Part shown: piece after piece, positions 17,552 through 25,873 of the stretch
Layout of the letters: the number at the start of each line of letters is the position of its first letter
Numbering within the stretch: position 1 is the stretch's first letter
DNA from: Hymenobacter sp. YC55
GTDB taxonomy: Bacteria > Bacteroidota > Bacteroidia > Cytophagales > Hymenobacteraceae
NCBI RefSeq assembly: GCF_029433095.1
Contig: NZ_JARNTX010000001.1
Span: forward strand, 1,984,001-2,048,000
Reading direction: 5' to 3'
DNA length: 64,000 nucleotides
Notes under the pieces: model-generated
What the model was told of the DNA's origin: nothing
Seen by the model: the letters and a program-made list of their open reading frames with translations, nothing else
Databases searched by the model: none
Made by a program: the position numbers and the translations under genes

Positions 17552-18346
17552 ATGAACTTTAAAGTCAGTCCCGCTTCCGCCGCGGAAGCCCGGGAAGAAA
17601 TCCGGACCTACCTGGCAAACGAGCTGGAATCCGCCCCATCCGATATCCAGACCAAAGTAATCTACAACACGGAACTGCCGTGGGTGGATGGGCGCAAGCA
17701 AACCTGCTACCTCGTGGAGTGGTCGGTGGCCAACGGTCCCGATGGGGTAGCAATGGCTGGCCCTTATACCTATACGCTGCCCGATGTTTCGTTGGCAGAA
17801 GCCAAGCGCCTAGGCACCTTGCACGAGTGGCGCCAGCAGTTGATCAACTTATATGCCGGCGCCGAAATAGTAGCGCATGCTCGCCTCACGCAGCCCCTGG
17901 TAGATGTGCCCGACCCAACGCGGACCCGGATGCTGCTCGAGGCGCTGCAAAATCCGGACGCGCCACGTATTGCGGTTCGTTGCTCGGTGCGCGAATTTAT
18001 TCGCATTGGCACCGATGAGTACTACATCTTCAACGGCGACTGGGTGCACAACCCGCACTTTTCATATTCGCCAACTTTCGGTTTCAAGCCGCGCAAACCC
18101 AACCCAACCTTGGAGCTGCCTGCTCAGGAGGATATCCGCATCGTGCCACATAAGTTTCTGACGCCCGTTCCAGCCGTCGGACCCGATGGGGCGTTGCCAG
18201 GCGAAGAAGTCGGCTTCATCATGGTCAAAAACGGCCAGGTGGTGGATGCTTCCTGCTCACCGCTGGCCCGCAGCGTGGTTGATAAAGTGGCTATGTTTTA
18301 TTTCCTAGGCAAGGAAAACGGCCCTTTTGCCATCACACTTAGTTAG
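17552..18346 (+). CDS. Conserved hypothetical protein, 264 aa
   Basis: Soluble protein without signal peptide or membrane segment. Not recognised. Visible features are an N-terminal helical segment rich in Ala/Glu, a Trp-rich beta region (TELPWVDGRKQTCYLVEWSV, about 41-60), a Pro/Arg stretch SYSPTFGFKPRKPNP near 180, and a C-terminal VDASCSPLARSVVDKVAMF. Start set at ATG 17552; the in-frame TTG at 17501 lies inside the inverted repeat. Same strand as dapD but separated by that repeat. Closed by a strong terminator shared with msrA. Confidence 0.75.
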   Translation: MNFKVSPASAAEAREEIRTYLANELESAPSDIQTKVIYNTELPWVDGRKQTCYLVEWSVANGPDGVAMAGPYTYTLPDVSLAEAKRLGTLHEWRQQLINLYAGAEIVAHARLTQPLVDVPDPTRTRMLLEALQNPDAPRIAVRCSVREFIRIGTDEYYIFNGDWVHNPHFSYSPTFGFKPRKPNPTLELPAQEDIRIVPHKFLTPVPAVGPDGALPGEEVGFIMVKNGQVVDASCSPLARSVVDKVAMFYFLGKENGPFAITLS

Positions 18347-18370
18347 TGGTAGCTGCCATGTAGGGCAAGA

Positions 18371-18404
18371 AAAAGCCCGCTTCAGTTGACTGAAGCGGGC
18401 TTTT
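18371..18404. terminator. Bidirectional terminator
   Basis: Perfect 16-bp arms (aaaagcccgcttcagt and complement) around a 2-base centre, with A4 and T4 ends, between the convergent hypothetical gene and msrA. Confidence 0.92.
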
Positions 18405-18423
18405 CAATTAAAAGCAACAGGTA

Positions 18424-18963
18424 TTATACCGTTGCTTTTTTCAGTTTGTCGCCGAACACGGCTTGTACCTTCTGCACTTTGGGGCGAACCACAAATTGGC
18501 AATAAGGCTCGTGGCCGTTCTGCTTGTAGTAGTTCTGGTGATAGTTTTCAGCCGGATAGAAGCTTTTCAGCGGCTCAATTTCCGTGACAATCGGCTTGTC
18601 GAAAGCTTGGGCATCGTTGAGCTTCTGCTTGTATTCTTCAGCTAGTCGGCGCTGCTCGTCATTGTGGTAATACACGCCAGAGCGGTACTGCGTGCCGGTG
18701 TCATTGCCTTGCCGGTTAAGAGTTGTCGGATCGTGGGTTTTCCAGAACACCTCCAGCAACTCGGCATAGCTAATCACCTTGGGGTCATAGGTGATTTGAA
18801 TTACTTCGGCGTGACCGGTTAGGCCGCTGCATACTTCTCGGTAGGTAGGGCTGGCAATGCGGCCATTGGAGTAGCCCGACACCACCTTTTGTACGCCCTG
18901 AAGGTCTTGAAAAACAGCCTCGACGCACCAAAAGCAGCCGGCTCCAAAAGTTGCGAGTTCCAT
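18424..18963 (-). CDS. msrA: Peptide-methionine (S)-S-oxide reductase
   Basis: 179 aa, standard length. MsrA reduces methionine-S-sulfoxide in proteins. The catalytic motif GAGCFWCVEA is at residues 7-16, with nucleophile C10. The substrate-pocket residues follow in GYSNGRIASPTYREVCSGLTGHAE (about 30-53). The C-terminal NYHQNYYKQN box is present. It starts with ATG, lacks a signal peptide, and so should be cytosolic. Monocistronic. Confidence 0.97.
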   Translation of the reverse strand: MELATFGAGCFWCVEAVFQDLQGVQKVVSGYSNGRIASPTYREVCSGLTGHAEVIQITYDPKVISYAELLEVFWKTHDPTTLNRQGNDTGTQYRSGVYYHNDEQRRLAEEYKQKLNDAQAFDKPIVTEIEPLKSFYPAENYHQNYYKQNGHEPYCQFVVRPKVQKVQAVFGDKLKKATV

Positions 18964-19289
18964 ATAGTTGAGATTCTTATTGACTTAGGCTTGTGTTTGC
19001 TTAAGCCCTCACCAGACAAACCAGCGTCTAGTTCAGCTTAAAAAGTAGCCTATACGAGTAAAAGAGAATATAGAGCAGAAAAGTTTAATGTTCTGGTTGC
19101 TGCGGTCAGCGCAAGGCAGTACGACCAAGCACTTCGACCTTTCACAAAAACTTACCTCTAAATAAGCAAGCCCCTGACGCTCGTATAGTCGTCAAGGGCT
19201 CGTTATATTCTAGGCTTAGCGCGAAGAAAAGAAAGATTCTTTACCCCGGACCCCAGGTGTTACCTGCTTACCCAGGTAGCGGCAGGTGC
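18964..19289. other. 326-bp intergenic region between msrA and the hydroxyacyl-CoA dehydrogenase
   Basis: No gene seen. Contains the hairpin at 19169-19200 and should hold the msrA promoter. Confidence 0.55.
19169..19200 (-). terminator. Terminator-like hairpin
   Basis: Arms agcccctgacg and cgtcaagggct pair with one mismatch around a 10-nt loop. It lies 90 bases past the stop of the dehydrogenase gene; the minus-strand tail is only mildly T-rich. Confidence 0.55.
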
Positions 19290-20180
19290 TTATTTCTGAA
19301 ACCGATCTGCTACTACTAGCTCCTTGGAGCCTGCTGTGTACTTATAGAAGCCTTCACCAGATTTCACTCCCAATCTGCCGGCCATTACCATGTTAACCAG
19401 CAGTGGGCAGGGGGCGTATTTCGGGTTGCCAAGGCCTTCGTGCAACACCCGCAGAATAGCCAAGCATACATCCAAGCCAATGAAGTCGGCTAGTTGCAGG
19501 GGTCCCATGGGGTGCGCCATACCTAGTTTCATCACCGTGTCAATTTCCTCGACGCCAGCCACGCCCTCAAACAGGCTAATGATGGCTTCATTAATCATCG
19601 GCATCAGAATGCGGTTGGCCACGAAGCCAGGGTAGTCGTTTACTTCGGTGGGCGTTTTGCTGAGCTGGCGCGAAAGGTCCATTATCTGCTCCGTCACGGC
19701 ATCCGAGGTGGCATAGCCCCGAATAACTTCCACCAGCTTCATGACAGGCACCGGGTTCATGAAGTGCATCCCAATCACCTGGGCCGGACGCTTGGTAACG
19801 GCCGCTATTTTGGTGATGGAGATTGACGAGGTGTTGGATGCCAAAATAGCCTCCTGCGGTGCGTGCTGATCAAGGTCGCGGAAGATTTGCAGTTTCAGGT
19901 CCACATTTTCGGTGGCTGCTTCCACTACCAGTTGCACGTCGCGTACGCCGTCGGCAATGCTGGTGTGGGTTTGGATGCGCTCAAGCGTGGCCGTTTTTTC
20001 GGTTTCAGCAAGGGTGCCCTTGGCTACCTGACGGTTCAGGTTTTTGCTGATGGTTTGGAGGGCTTTGTCGAGAGCCGACTGGTTGATGTCGATAAGGGCG
20101 ACGGAAAATCCGTGCTGAGCAAAGACGTGGGCAATGCCATTGCCCATAGTACCTGAGCCAATAACGGCGACATGCATCAT
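19290..20180 (-). CDS. 3-hydroxybutyryl-CoA / 3-hydroxyacyl-CoA dehydrogenase
   Basis: 296 aa, the single-domain HBDH/PaaH type. It oxidises (S)-3-hydroxyacyl-CoA with NAD, in beta-oxidation or short-chain acyl-CoA metabolism. Rossmann motif GSGTMGNG (8-15) follows the first strand. The catalytic regions are ASNTSSIS (about 114-121), MHFMNPVPVMKLVEVIRG (about 138-155) with the catalytic His, and NDYPGFVANRILMPMINEA. The C-terminal domain ends with LGVKSGEGFYKY. A box TAGCTTTG on the minus strand at 20248 to 20241 may be its promoter. No thiolase or enoyl-CoA hydratase adjoins. Confidence 0.94.
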   Translation of the reverse strand: MMHVAVIGSGTMGNGIAHVFAQHGFSVALIDINQSALDKALQTISKNLNRQVAKGTLAETEKTATLERIQTHTSIADGVRDVQLVVEAATENVDLKLQIFRDLDQHAPQEAILASNTSSISITKIAAVTKRPAQVIGMHFMNPVPVMKLVEVIRGYATSDAVTEQIMDLSRQLSKTPTEVNDYPGFVANRILMPMINEAIISLFEGVAGVEEIDTVMKLGMAHPMGPLQLADFIGLDVCLAILRVLHEGLGNPKYAPCPLLVNMVMAGRLGVKSGEGFYKYTAGSKELVVADRFQK

Positions 20181-20531
20181 GCTACAAAACGTATGAGAGG
20201 GGTGGGAAGAGGTAACGAGCCGGGGCTAAACCGGCAACGACAAAGCTAATCTGAAAACACTGGCTACCACGTGCAAGGTCACGAAAACAGAAGCTAAGAG
20301 TAAATGTTTTGGGAAACGCAAGAAAATTTTTTGTCGAGCGAAAGTGCGTCAGGGTTGCGCTAACGCGGTTTTTTGGGAAACAAGCAACAAAAAGACAAGA
20401 TTTTTTAAACCCGATATATCCTTTTCTCGACCCCCCGCGTACAAATCCGCAGTCCAGCTTGACAACATGCAATTTCTCCTTGCAAAGCCGGAGCCTACCT
20501 TTCCACCACTCTCCAATCAATTCCATCCACC
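20181..20531. other. 351-bp intergenic region between divergent genes
   Basis: Separates the dehydrogenase from the small membrane protein. TAGCTTTG at 20248 to 20241 (minus) fits the -7 pattern for the dehydrogenase. No gene supported. Confidence 0.5.
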
Positions 20532-20702
20532 ATGGGCAATCTATTGTACATCATCGCCGTCGTTCTCATTCTCATCTGGGCATTGGGCTTTTTCGGCGTT
20601 TTAGGCGCTGGTATGGCCGGCAACAACCTAATTCACATTCTGCTGGTTATTGCTATCATCGCCATTTTGCTGCGTGTTATTCGCGGCGGCCGGGTAGTAT
20701 AA
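20532..20702 (+). CDS. lmo0937-family small membrane protein
   Basis: 56 aa from ATG 20532. Two hydrophobic helices: about residues 4-25 (LLYIIAVVLILIWALGFF) and 33-49 (IHILLVIAIIAILLRVI). The start MGNLLY, the central Gly-rich turn and the end LRVIRGGR match the lmo0937 family of tiny two-helix membrane proteins, whose function is unknown though several are stress-induced in other bacteria. Monocistronic, closed by a strong bidirectional terminator. Confidence 0.85.
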   Translation: MGNLLYIIAVVLILIWALGFFGVLGAGMAGNNLIHILLVIAIIAILLRVIRGGRVV

Positions 20703-20744
20703 CTCCCGCAATGAGGTTGATGGCCTCTTGAACCATTGTCTGAA

Positions 20745-20790
20745 AAACACAAAAAAGCCTCCCGATACGTCGGGAGGCTTTTTTGTGTTT
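20745..20790. terminator. Bidirectional terminator
   Basis: Perfect 21-bp arms around the loop tacg, with A6 and T6 tracts built into the stem, between the convergent small membrane protein and beta-barrel genes. Confidence 0.95.
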
Positions 20791-20806
20791 AAGCCAAGTC
20801 TATTGG

Positions 20807-21640
20807 CTATTTGATATCGTACAAGAAGCTGAAGCGAATAACCGGCTGGCCATAAGGTGAGAGAGGATATCCTTGCCCATCGTAGCCATTGTTGAAATTA
20901 TAAAGCGCTACAATGTCGAAGGCTGCCCGCTGGCTAATCTGGCTGCGGTAGCCAGCTCCAAGCAAAGGCGTATTCATCGTCCGGTTGGTTTTCACTATTC
21001 GATATTGCAGAGTACTAGCATCTTCGTAGATATCGTAGCTCTGCGCTTTTGTTACCTCATATTCGGCGTGAATGAAAAACTCCTTGTAAACAATGTATTG
21101 CAAGAATCCTTTCAACCCTACACTATTCAAGCTTATGCTACCTGGTAGCCCAACTCTTTGATAGTCCTCAGGAAACGAAATATTGTTGTAAGCATAGCTG
21201 ATACCAGGGCCTATGGCCAACTTCTCAGTGACTCGATAGCCTATGGCCGGACTCAAGCTAACGCTGAACTGACCGCCGCTATATGGGTTGCTGCTGTAGC
21301 CAAGCCCAAAATTGGTGTATAAGAAGTACTTACGCAAGGGTGGCGGTGGCGCAGCTACGCCAGGTCGGTTTGGCAGTTCCAACCCCGATGGGCTGTCGGT
21401 AGAAGGGCGGGCCGGAATTGGCTCGTTGGCGGGTGGTGGCACGGGTACCGGCACCTCCTGGCGCGGAGCCGGCGTGGTAGGAGCAGGAGTTGGACGCGGC
21501 GCAGCACCAGGAGGCGCCGTGTTCAGCTGGGGTTTTACTGTGGAGGTGCTGTCGGTGCGCTGGGCGAAGGCAGCGGGAGCCGCCAACAGCCCGGTACCAA
21601 CCAGGAAAATTGCGAATAGGGGACGTTGCAGAGCGTTCAT
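20807..21640 (-). CDS. Outer-membrane beta-barrel protein with proline-rich linker
   Basis: 277 aa. Signal peptide (1-26, ending AAFAQ), then a Pro/Ala/Thr-rich linker to about residue 98, then a beta-rich domain with alternating aromatic strands (LYTNFGLGYSSNPYSGG, IGYRVTEKLAIGPGISY) ending in the Phe/Tyr-rich FSFLYDIK. This matches small OmpW/OprF-like eight-stranded barrels of Bacteroidota. Function unknown. It starts 16 bases after the stop of the ABC-F gene on the same strand, so the two are probably one transcript. Confidence 0.85.
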   Translation of the reverse strand: MNALQRPLFAIFLVGTGLLAAPAAFAQRTDSTSTVKPQLNTAPPGAAPRPTPAPTTPAPRQEVPVPVPPPANEPIPARPSTDSPSGLELPNRPGVAAPPPPLRKYFLYTNFGLGYSSNPYSGGQFSVSLSPAIGYRVTEKLAIGPGISYAYNNISFPEDYQRVGLPGSISLNSVGLKGFLQYIVYKEFFIHAEYEVTKAQSYDIYEDASTLQYRIVKTNRTMNTPLLGAGYRSQISQRAAFDIVALYNFNNGYDGQGYPLSPYGQPVIRFSFLYDIK

Positions 21641-21656
21641 ACCTTATGGTAACGCA

Positions 21657-23279
21657 TTAGGAAACTAATTGGTATTTGCGCTGGCGGAGCGCTTTTACGT
21701 TTTCATCCGCCAGGTATTCCTCATAGCTCATGCGCCGGTCGATGATGCCATCGGGCGTAAGCTCTATGATGCGGTTGGCCACTGTTTGAATGAATTGTAA
21801 GTCGTGCGAAGCAAACAGCAGCGTGCCACCGAAGTCACCTAAGCTGTTATTCAAAGCAGTGATACTTTCCAGGTCCAAATGGTTGGTTGGATCATCCAAA
21901 ACCAGCACGTTGCCCGACTCCATCATCATCTTGCTAAGCATGCAGCGCACTTTCTCGCCCCCGCTCAACACGTTCGACTTCTTCTGCGACTCTTCACCCG
22001 AGAACAGCATCCGGCCCAAGAAGCCCCGGATGAACGACTCGTCTTTTTCCGTCGAGTACTGACGCAGCCAGTCCACTAGGTTCAGGTCGGTGTCGAAGAA
22101 CTCGGAGTTTTCTTTCGGGAAGTAAGAAGGCGTAATGGTGGTGCCCCACTTGAAGTCGCCGGTATCGGGCCGGATCTGCTGGAACAGAATATCGAAGAGG
22201 AGGGAAGCTGCCCGGTCGTCGCGCCCAACAATAGCTACTTTGTCTTTCTTGTCGAGCGAGAACGATACGTTGCTGAACACCACCTGGCCGTCTACCTTCT
22301 TGCTCAGGTTTTCTACGGTCAGCAGCTGGTTGCCGGCTTCGCGCTCAGGCTTGAAAGCAATGTAGGGGTACTTGCGCGAGCTAGGCTTGATTTCTTCGAG
22401 CGTAAGCTTCTGGAGCAGCTTCTGACGCGAAGTAGCCTGTTTGCTCTTGGAAGCGTTGGCTGAGAAGCGGCGCACAAACTCTTCCAGTTCTTTGCGCTTG
22501 TCTTCGGTTTTCTTGTTCACTTCCTGGCGCTGGCGCAAAGCCAACTGGCTGCTCTCGTACCAGAACGAGTAGTTGCCAGGATACATCGTGATTTTCGAGA
22601 AGTCGAGGTCGGCCATGTAGTTGCAGACGGCGTCGAGGAAGTGACGGTCGTGGCTCACTACAATTACAGTGTTCTGGAATGAGTCGAGGAAGTTCTCCAG
22701 CCAAAGCACGGTTTCGGCATCGAGGCCGTTGGTAGGTTCGTCGAGCAGCAGTACATCGGGGTTGCCAAACAAGGCTTGCGCTAGCAATACGCGTACTTTG
22801 TCGGAGCTGCCTAGGTCGCCCATCAGGGTGTAGTGCTTGTCTTCAGCAATGCCAAGACCCGACAACAATTCCGCGGCTTCGTACTCGGCGTTCCAGCCTT
22901 CGAGGTCGGCAAACTCACCTTCTAGCTCGGCGGCCCGCTCACCGTCGGCGTCCGAGAAATCAGCCTTGGCGTACAGCGCGTCTTTTTCCTCCATTACCTT
23001 CCACAGCCGCTCGTGCCCGCGAATAACGGTTTGCAGTACCGGGTGGGCGTCGTAAGCAAACTGGTCCTGACGCAGCACCGATAGGCGCGCGTTTGGTGGC
23101 ATCGTTACGGAACCCGTGTTAGGCTCAATCTCGCCGGATAGAATCTTCAGGAAAGTTGATTTGCCAGCCCCGTTGGCCCCAATAAGGCCATACACGTTGC
23201 CAGGCATGAATTTGATAGTAACGTCTTCAAACAATACACGCTTGCCATAGCGCAAGCTGACGTTGGAGGTGCTGATCAT
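21657..23279 (-). CDS. ABC-F family ATPase (YbiT-like)
   Basis: 540 aa with two ATP-binding domains and no membrane part. ABC-F proteins act on the ribosome as translation factors, some giving antibiotic protection. NBD1: Walker [10 protein letters not shown] (34-42) and Walker [12 protein letters not shown]; its signature is SSDKV-like rather than LSGGQ. The charged linker (about 240-300) is present. NBD2: signature LSGGEKVR and Walker [12 protein letters not shown], but its P-loop position reads GRDDRAAS, without the GKS/T. Co-transcribed with the downstream barrel gene. Cellular role beyond the family level is not known. Confidence 0.93.
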   Translation of the reverse strand: MISTSNVSLRYGKRVLFEDVTIKFMPGNVYGLIGANGAGKSTFLKILSGEIEPNTGSVTMPPNARLSVLRQDQFAYDAHPVLQTVIRGHERLWKVMEEKDALYAKADFSDADGERAAELEGEFADLEGWNAEYEAAELLSGLGIAEDKHYTLMGDLGSSDKVRVLLAQALFGNPDVLLLDEPTNGLDAETVLWLENFLDSFQNTVIVVSHDRHFLDAVCNYMADLDFSKITMYPGNYSFWYESSQLALRQRQEVNKKTEDKRKELEEFVRRFSANASKSKQATSRQKLLQKLTLEEIKPSSRKYPYIAFKPEREAGNQLLTVENLSKKVDGQVVFSNVSFSLDKKDKVAIVGRDDRAASLLFDILFQQIRPDTGDFKWGTTITPSYFPKENSEFFDTDLNLVDWLRQYSTEKDESFIRGFLGRMLFSGEESQKKSNVLSGGEKVRCMLSKMMMESGNVLVLDDPTNHLDLESITALNNSLGDFGGTLLFASHDLQFIQTVANRIIELTPDGIIDRRMSYEEYLADENVKALRQRKYQLVS

Positions 23280-24009
23280 ATCTTAGGTGAAAGGCGGAGA
23301 AACGAAGGAAGAAACGAGTAGGACTTCGGCAGTAAAAAAAGTAATCGGGCGCAAAAATACGCAAAATGTAGGCTCGCTAGCTTAGACGCAAGATTGTATA
23401 ACTAAAGACTTTACGATAATCGTTGGGTTGACGATGCGCGAATAAACTGGAGAGCAGCGGCTGCTTGCCTAGTCCACAGAAGAAGGTTCCAATCAGATGC
23501 ATCAGCAATACCATCGGTTCTACGTCATGGCGCAGTGCGAAACTGGCTTGGCAGCGTATTCAGCCCGGTTTATTGCAACACGACAAGCAAGCTACATGTT
23601 CCAATTTGTTGTGGCGCCCGATATGTTATAGGGTATTATATAGGCAGGCTACAACGATAGGTGCCTTTCATGGGAGTATAGCGAAGGCTCCAATAGGCAC
23701 TGCCAAAGGCTAGACGATGAATTTCTTAGTGCCCACCGACAAGCATACAAGCGCCACCTATGTGCTCACATGGGTTGATGCAGTTCGATAGTCGGGACTA
23801 ATACTATGGTATAAAATCGCCTGGAATGAAAAAGGCAGAAGTGTTTAGCTGGGTAAAGCCTAACAAAAAAAACAGCATTTACCCCAACTATAGCTCCCTA
23901 AATGCGGTATTAAGAAGCAAGTAACCTTGTAAGTAAATGCCTGATCAAGAACAGGCATGGCTTGTATGGTCTTCTTTGATCTCCCTTCCAACTTCAACCT
24001 GAACCCGCT
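23280..24009. other. 730-bp region without a clear gene
   Basis: Longest gene-free stretch of the window. Only short frames are present: about 44 codons from 23498, 82 from TTG 23465, and 24 codons at 23715 beginning MNFLVPTD. The last resembles the start of universal stress proteins but stops at once. A possible ABC-F promoter box TATTTTTG lies on the minus strand at 23359 to 23352, and an atgcctg/caggcat hairpin lies near 23937-23959. Possibly decayed DNA; nothing more can be supported. Confidence 0.5.
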
Positions 24010-24480
24010 ATGAATGACACCCGCATTACCCCCGAAACCAACGGAGTACGCTTCGGCTTACTCACGGCTGGCGCCCTGATTTTGTATACCCTGATTGCCA
24101 TCTTCGCAGGATTTTTCGATAACCTGGGGGCCGGCGCCCTCAACCTAATAATTCTGGTGATAGGAATTTCCATGGCTATTGCCAATTTCAAACGCGTCAA
24201 AGAAGACAGAATGCCTTACCTAGCTGGCTTCGGTACCGGTATTGTTACGGCTATTGTGGCAAGCTTGGGATTGGGCTTTTTCTTTATTATAACAAGCGCC
24301 ATCAAGCCTGATGTATTGGATCTAAGCCACGCCCGCGACTTGTTTGGCTATGACTTATCGGCGCTTATGGCTTTTCTCGCTATTATTCTGATGGGGAGCC
24401 TAGGTGGTGCCATCATCTCACTGGTAGCTATGCAGTACTTCAAAAGCCCTGATCATAAGCCAATAGAAGGAATTGAATAA
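24010..24480 (+). CDS. DUF4199 membrane protein
   Basis: 156 aa with four hydrophobic segments at about 16-38, 42-58, 72-96 and 117-142. The spacing, the first segment starting GVRFGLLTAGALILY, and the NFKRVKEDRMPYLAGFGTG loop fit DUF4199, a Bacteroidota inner-membrane family without assigned function. In other genomes it often adjoins glycosyltransferases; here it stands alone. ATG start; strong terminator after it. Confidence 0.85.
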   Translation: MNDTRITPETNGVRFGLLTAGALILYTLIAIFAGFFDNLGAGALNLIILVIGISMAIANFKRVKEDRMPYLAGFGTGIVTAIVASLGLGFFFIITSAIKPDVLDLSHARDLFGYDLSALMAFLAIILMGSLGGAIISLVAMQYFKSPDHKPIEGIE

Positions 24481-24499
24481 CTATTAGCAAAAGATTTAG

Positions 24500-24535
24500 A
24501 AGGCCTGATTTTCATTTGAAAGTCAGGCCTTTTTT
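24500..24535 (+). terminator. Rho-independent terminator
   Basis: 9-bp stem (aaggcctga / tcaggcctt), 14-nt loop and a T run, 19 bases after the DUF4199 gene. Confidence 0.88.
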
Positions 24536-24594
24536 GTGATGAGCCAGATTGTATGATGGTTCTAATAGTTAGTTGGAATATTAAAATAAAATAA

Positions 24595-24637
24595 TTGTTT
24601 TATTTGTTGTTGCTGTAACTTTGGTAACATATATTTG
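24595..24637 (+). promoter_or_regulatory. Two overlapping Bacteroidota-type promoters of the third Spy-like gene
   Basis: TTG 24595-24597 with TAACTTTG 24616-24623 (18 bases apart), and TTG 24607-24609 with TATATTTG 24630-24637 (20 bases apart). The stretch is AT-rich, as before the other two copies. Leader of about 90 bases. Confidence 0.65.
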
Positions 24638-24730
24638 TATAAAAGGTAGCAAATATGACTTTGCTTTAACCAAGCTTATCTAGCGGCCTCCTTTTCTACT
24701 CATCCCTGTACCTATTGCTTGCTCTTCACC

Positions 24731-25135
24731 ATGAAATCATCACTTATCACCTTATTATTGTTTATAGGTTTGACTGGCGTTGCAAGCGCGCAAAAGCAAG
24801 ACCGCCATGGGGAACTGCCCGGAAACAATGACCCTTCCATTGTGCGGGTGCGGGAAGTAACCCGCCAGCTGTGCAATAGCCTGCATTTAAACGAAGCACA
24901 ATACATTCGACTGCGCGCCGTGAATCAAATCAGACTAACGCGCTTAGACGAAATAACCTGGCAGTACAAAGACGACATTGTAGAACAACGGGCGCGTATC
25001 AGCGAACTGGAGTCGCAGTACGAAGCCGAGTGCCGCCGCATTCTTACACCTAGCCAAATAAGTGCTTTGCGCACCGAAGAACAGCACGATGATATTCGTA
25101 GCACAATTGATGCTAACGAGGGCGGAGTAGGTTAA
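24731..25135 (+). CDS. Small secreted Spy/CpxP-like protein, copy 3
   Basis: 134 aa from ATG 24731. Signal peptide (1-20, ending VASAQ). The helical core LCNSLHLNEAQYIRLRAVN and the ending YEAECRRILTPSQISALR align with copies 1 and 2 (E-x-QY-x-(K/R)-(V/L) then (I/L)-x-P-x-Q). The C-terminal tail is acidic and longer. Likely a periplasmic helical hairpin protein; the chaperone or stress role is only inferred. It is 16 kb from the other two copies. Confidence 0.75.
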   Translation: MKSSLITLLLFIGLTGVASAQKQDRHGELPGNNDPSIVRVREVTRQLCNSLHLNEAQYIRLRAVNQIRLTRLDEITWQYKDDIVEQRARISELESQYEAECRRILTPSQISALRTEEQHDDIRSTIDANEGGVG

Positions 25136-25196
25136 ACAGCTACTCATCATTCCGTTGCAATTAGGATAACTGCTCGCCAGCTAAGTTTTGCTAAAT

Positions 25197-25231
25197 AAAG
25201 AGGCACCTCCTGAAAAGGAGGTGCCTCTTTT
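25197..25231. terminator. Bidirectional terminator
   Basis: Perfect 15-bp arms (aaagaggcacctcct and complement) around a GAAA loop, with a T run, between the convergent Spy-like and lipoprotein genes. Confidence 0.93.
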
Positions 25232-25341
25232 GCTTTACTGGTTGAACAGGGTGAATATAGACAACACAGTTGCGCGGCGTGCCTGTACGCATGAATGCCG
25301 CTAAATGAATAGGGTAGTATAAAATAAATTATATTATTGAT

Positions 25342-25728
25342 CTAAAGCGGTTGCGTGGTCAGTACTTCCGTTACGGTACCAATAGCCCCGAAATGAATGC
25401 TTAGCCTATTGACAGCAGAACGCTGGTGGTTGGGTGAACACTGTGGCCCAGGTACAAGGTAATAGTAGTAGGTTTTCTCGGTTTGCTCGGCTAATTCTTC
25501 CTCATCGGGGCGGCCTAGAAGCTCCTCAATAGTAGCTGTAGTACTCCCGTAAAGCTGCTCTTTTGCCTTTAAAAATGCCTTGGCCTGTGAGGCTCGTACG
25601 TTGCGGCAGCCATAAGGATCTTGGCGCCAGGTAGCACTGTCAAGGCCTGGTAAATTGGGGCGAGAACGGCCGCAGGCAGCAATTAAAAGCAGGCAAACAC
25701 TCAACAAAGAGAAACGATACAGCAACAT
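25342..25728 (-). CDS. Small lipoprotein, possibly BamE/SmpA-like
   Basis: 128 aa with a lipoprotein signal peptide; the lipobox LLIAAC puts the acylated cysteine at residue 19. The mature part carries KAKEQLYGSTTATIEELLGRP (split near 55-75) and a beta segment TEKTYYYYLVP, then VNRLSIHFGAIGTVTEV. A helix-helix followed by G-x-P and strands is the outline of BamE/SmpA-type envelope domains, but I am not sure of it. ATG start; no operon partner. Confidence 0.75.
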   Translation of the reverse strand: MLLYRFSLLSVCLLLIAACGRSRPNLPGLDSATWRQDPYGCRNVRASQAKAFLKAKEQLYGSTTATIEELLGRPDEEELAEQTEKTYYYYLVPGPQCSPNHQRSAVNRLSIHFGAIGTVTEVLTTQPL

Positions 25729-25873
25729 AAGGCAGGATGAAGGGAACTGGTTGGCTTTATAAATTGGTTGCTGCCAACATAAGAAGTTGCGCTAAAGTAC
25801 TATTATTGTAATTCCGACGTTGCTATTTCGTAGCAAATGCCACCTTGTTTGCTCTTGTCCGACAGCTTAGCCG

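Noticed and set aside
23465..23713. 82-codon frame starting at TTG in the 730-bp gap
   Set aside because: Weak start, mixed composition and no family resemblance; other frames in the same stretch look no worse.
23715..23790. MNFLVPTD-like 24-codon frame as a universal stress protein remnant
   Set aside because: Only about eight residues look alike; too short to call a pseudogene.
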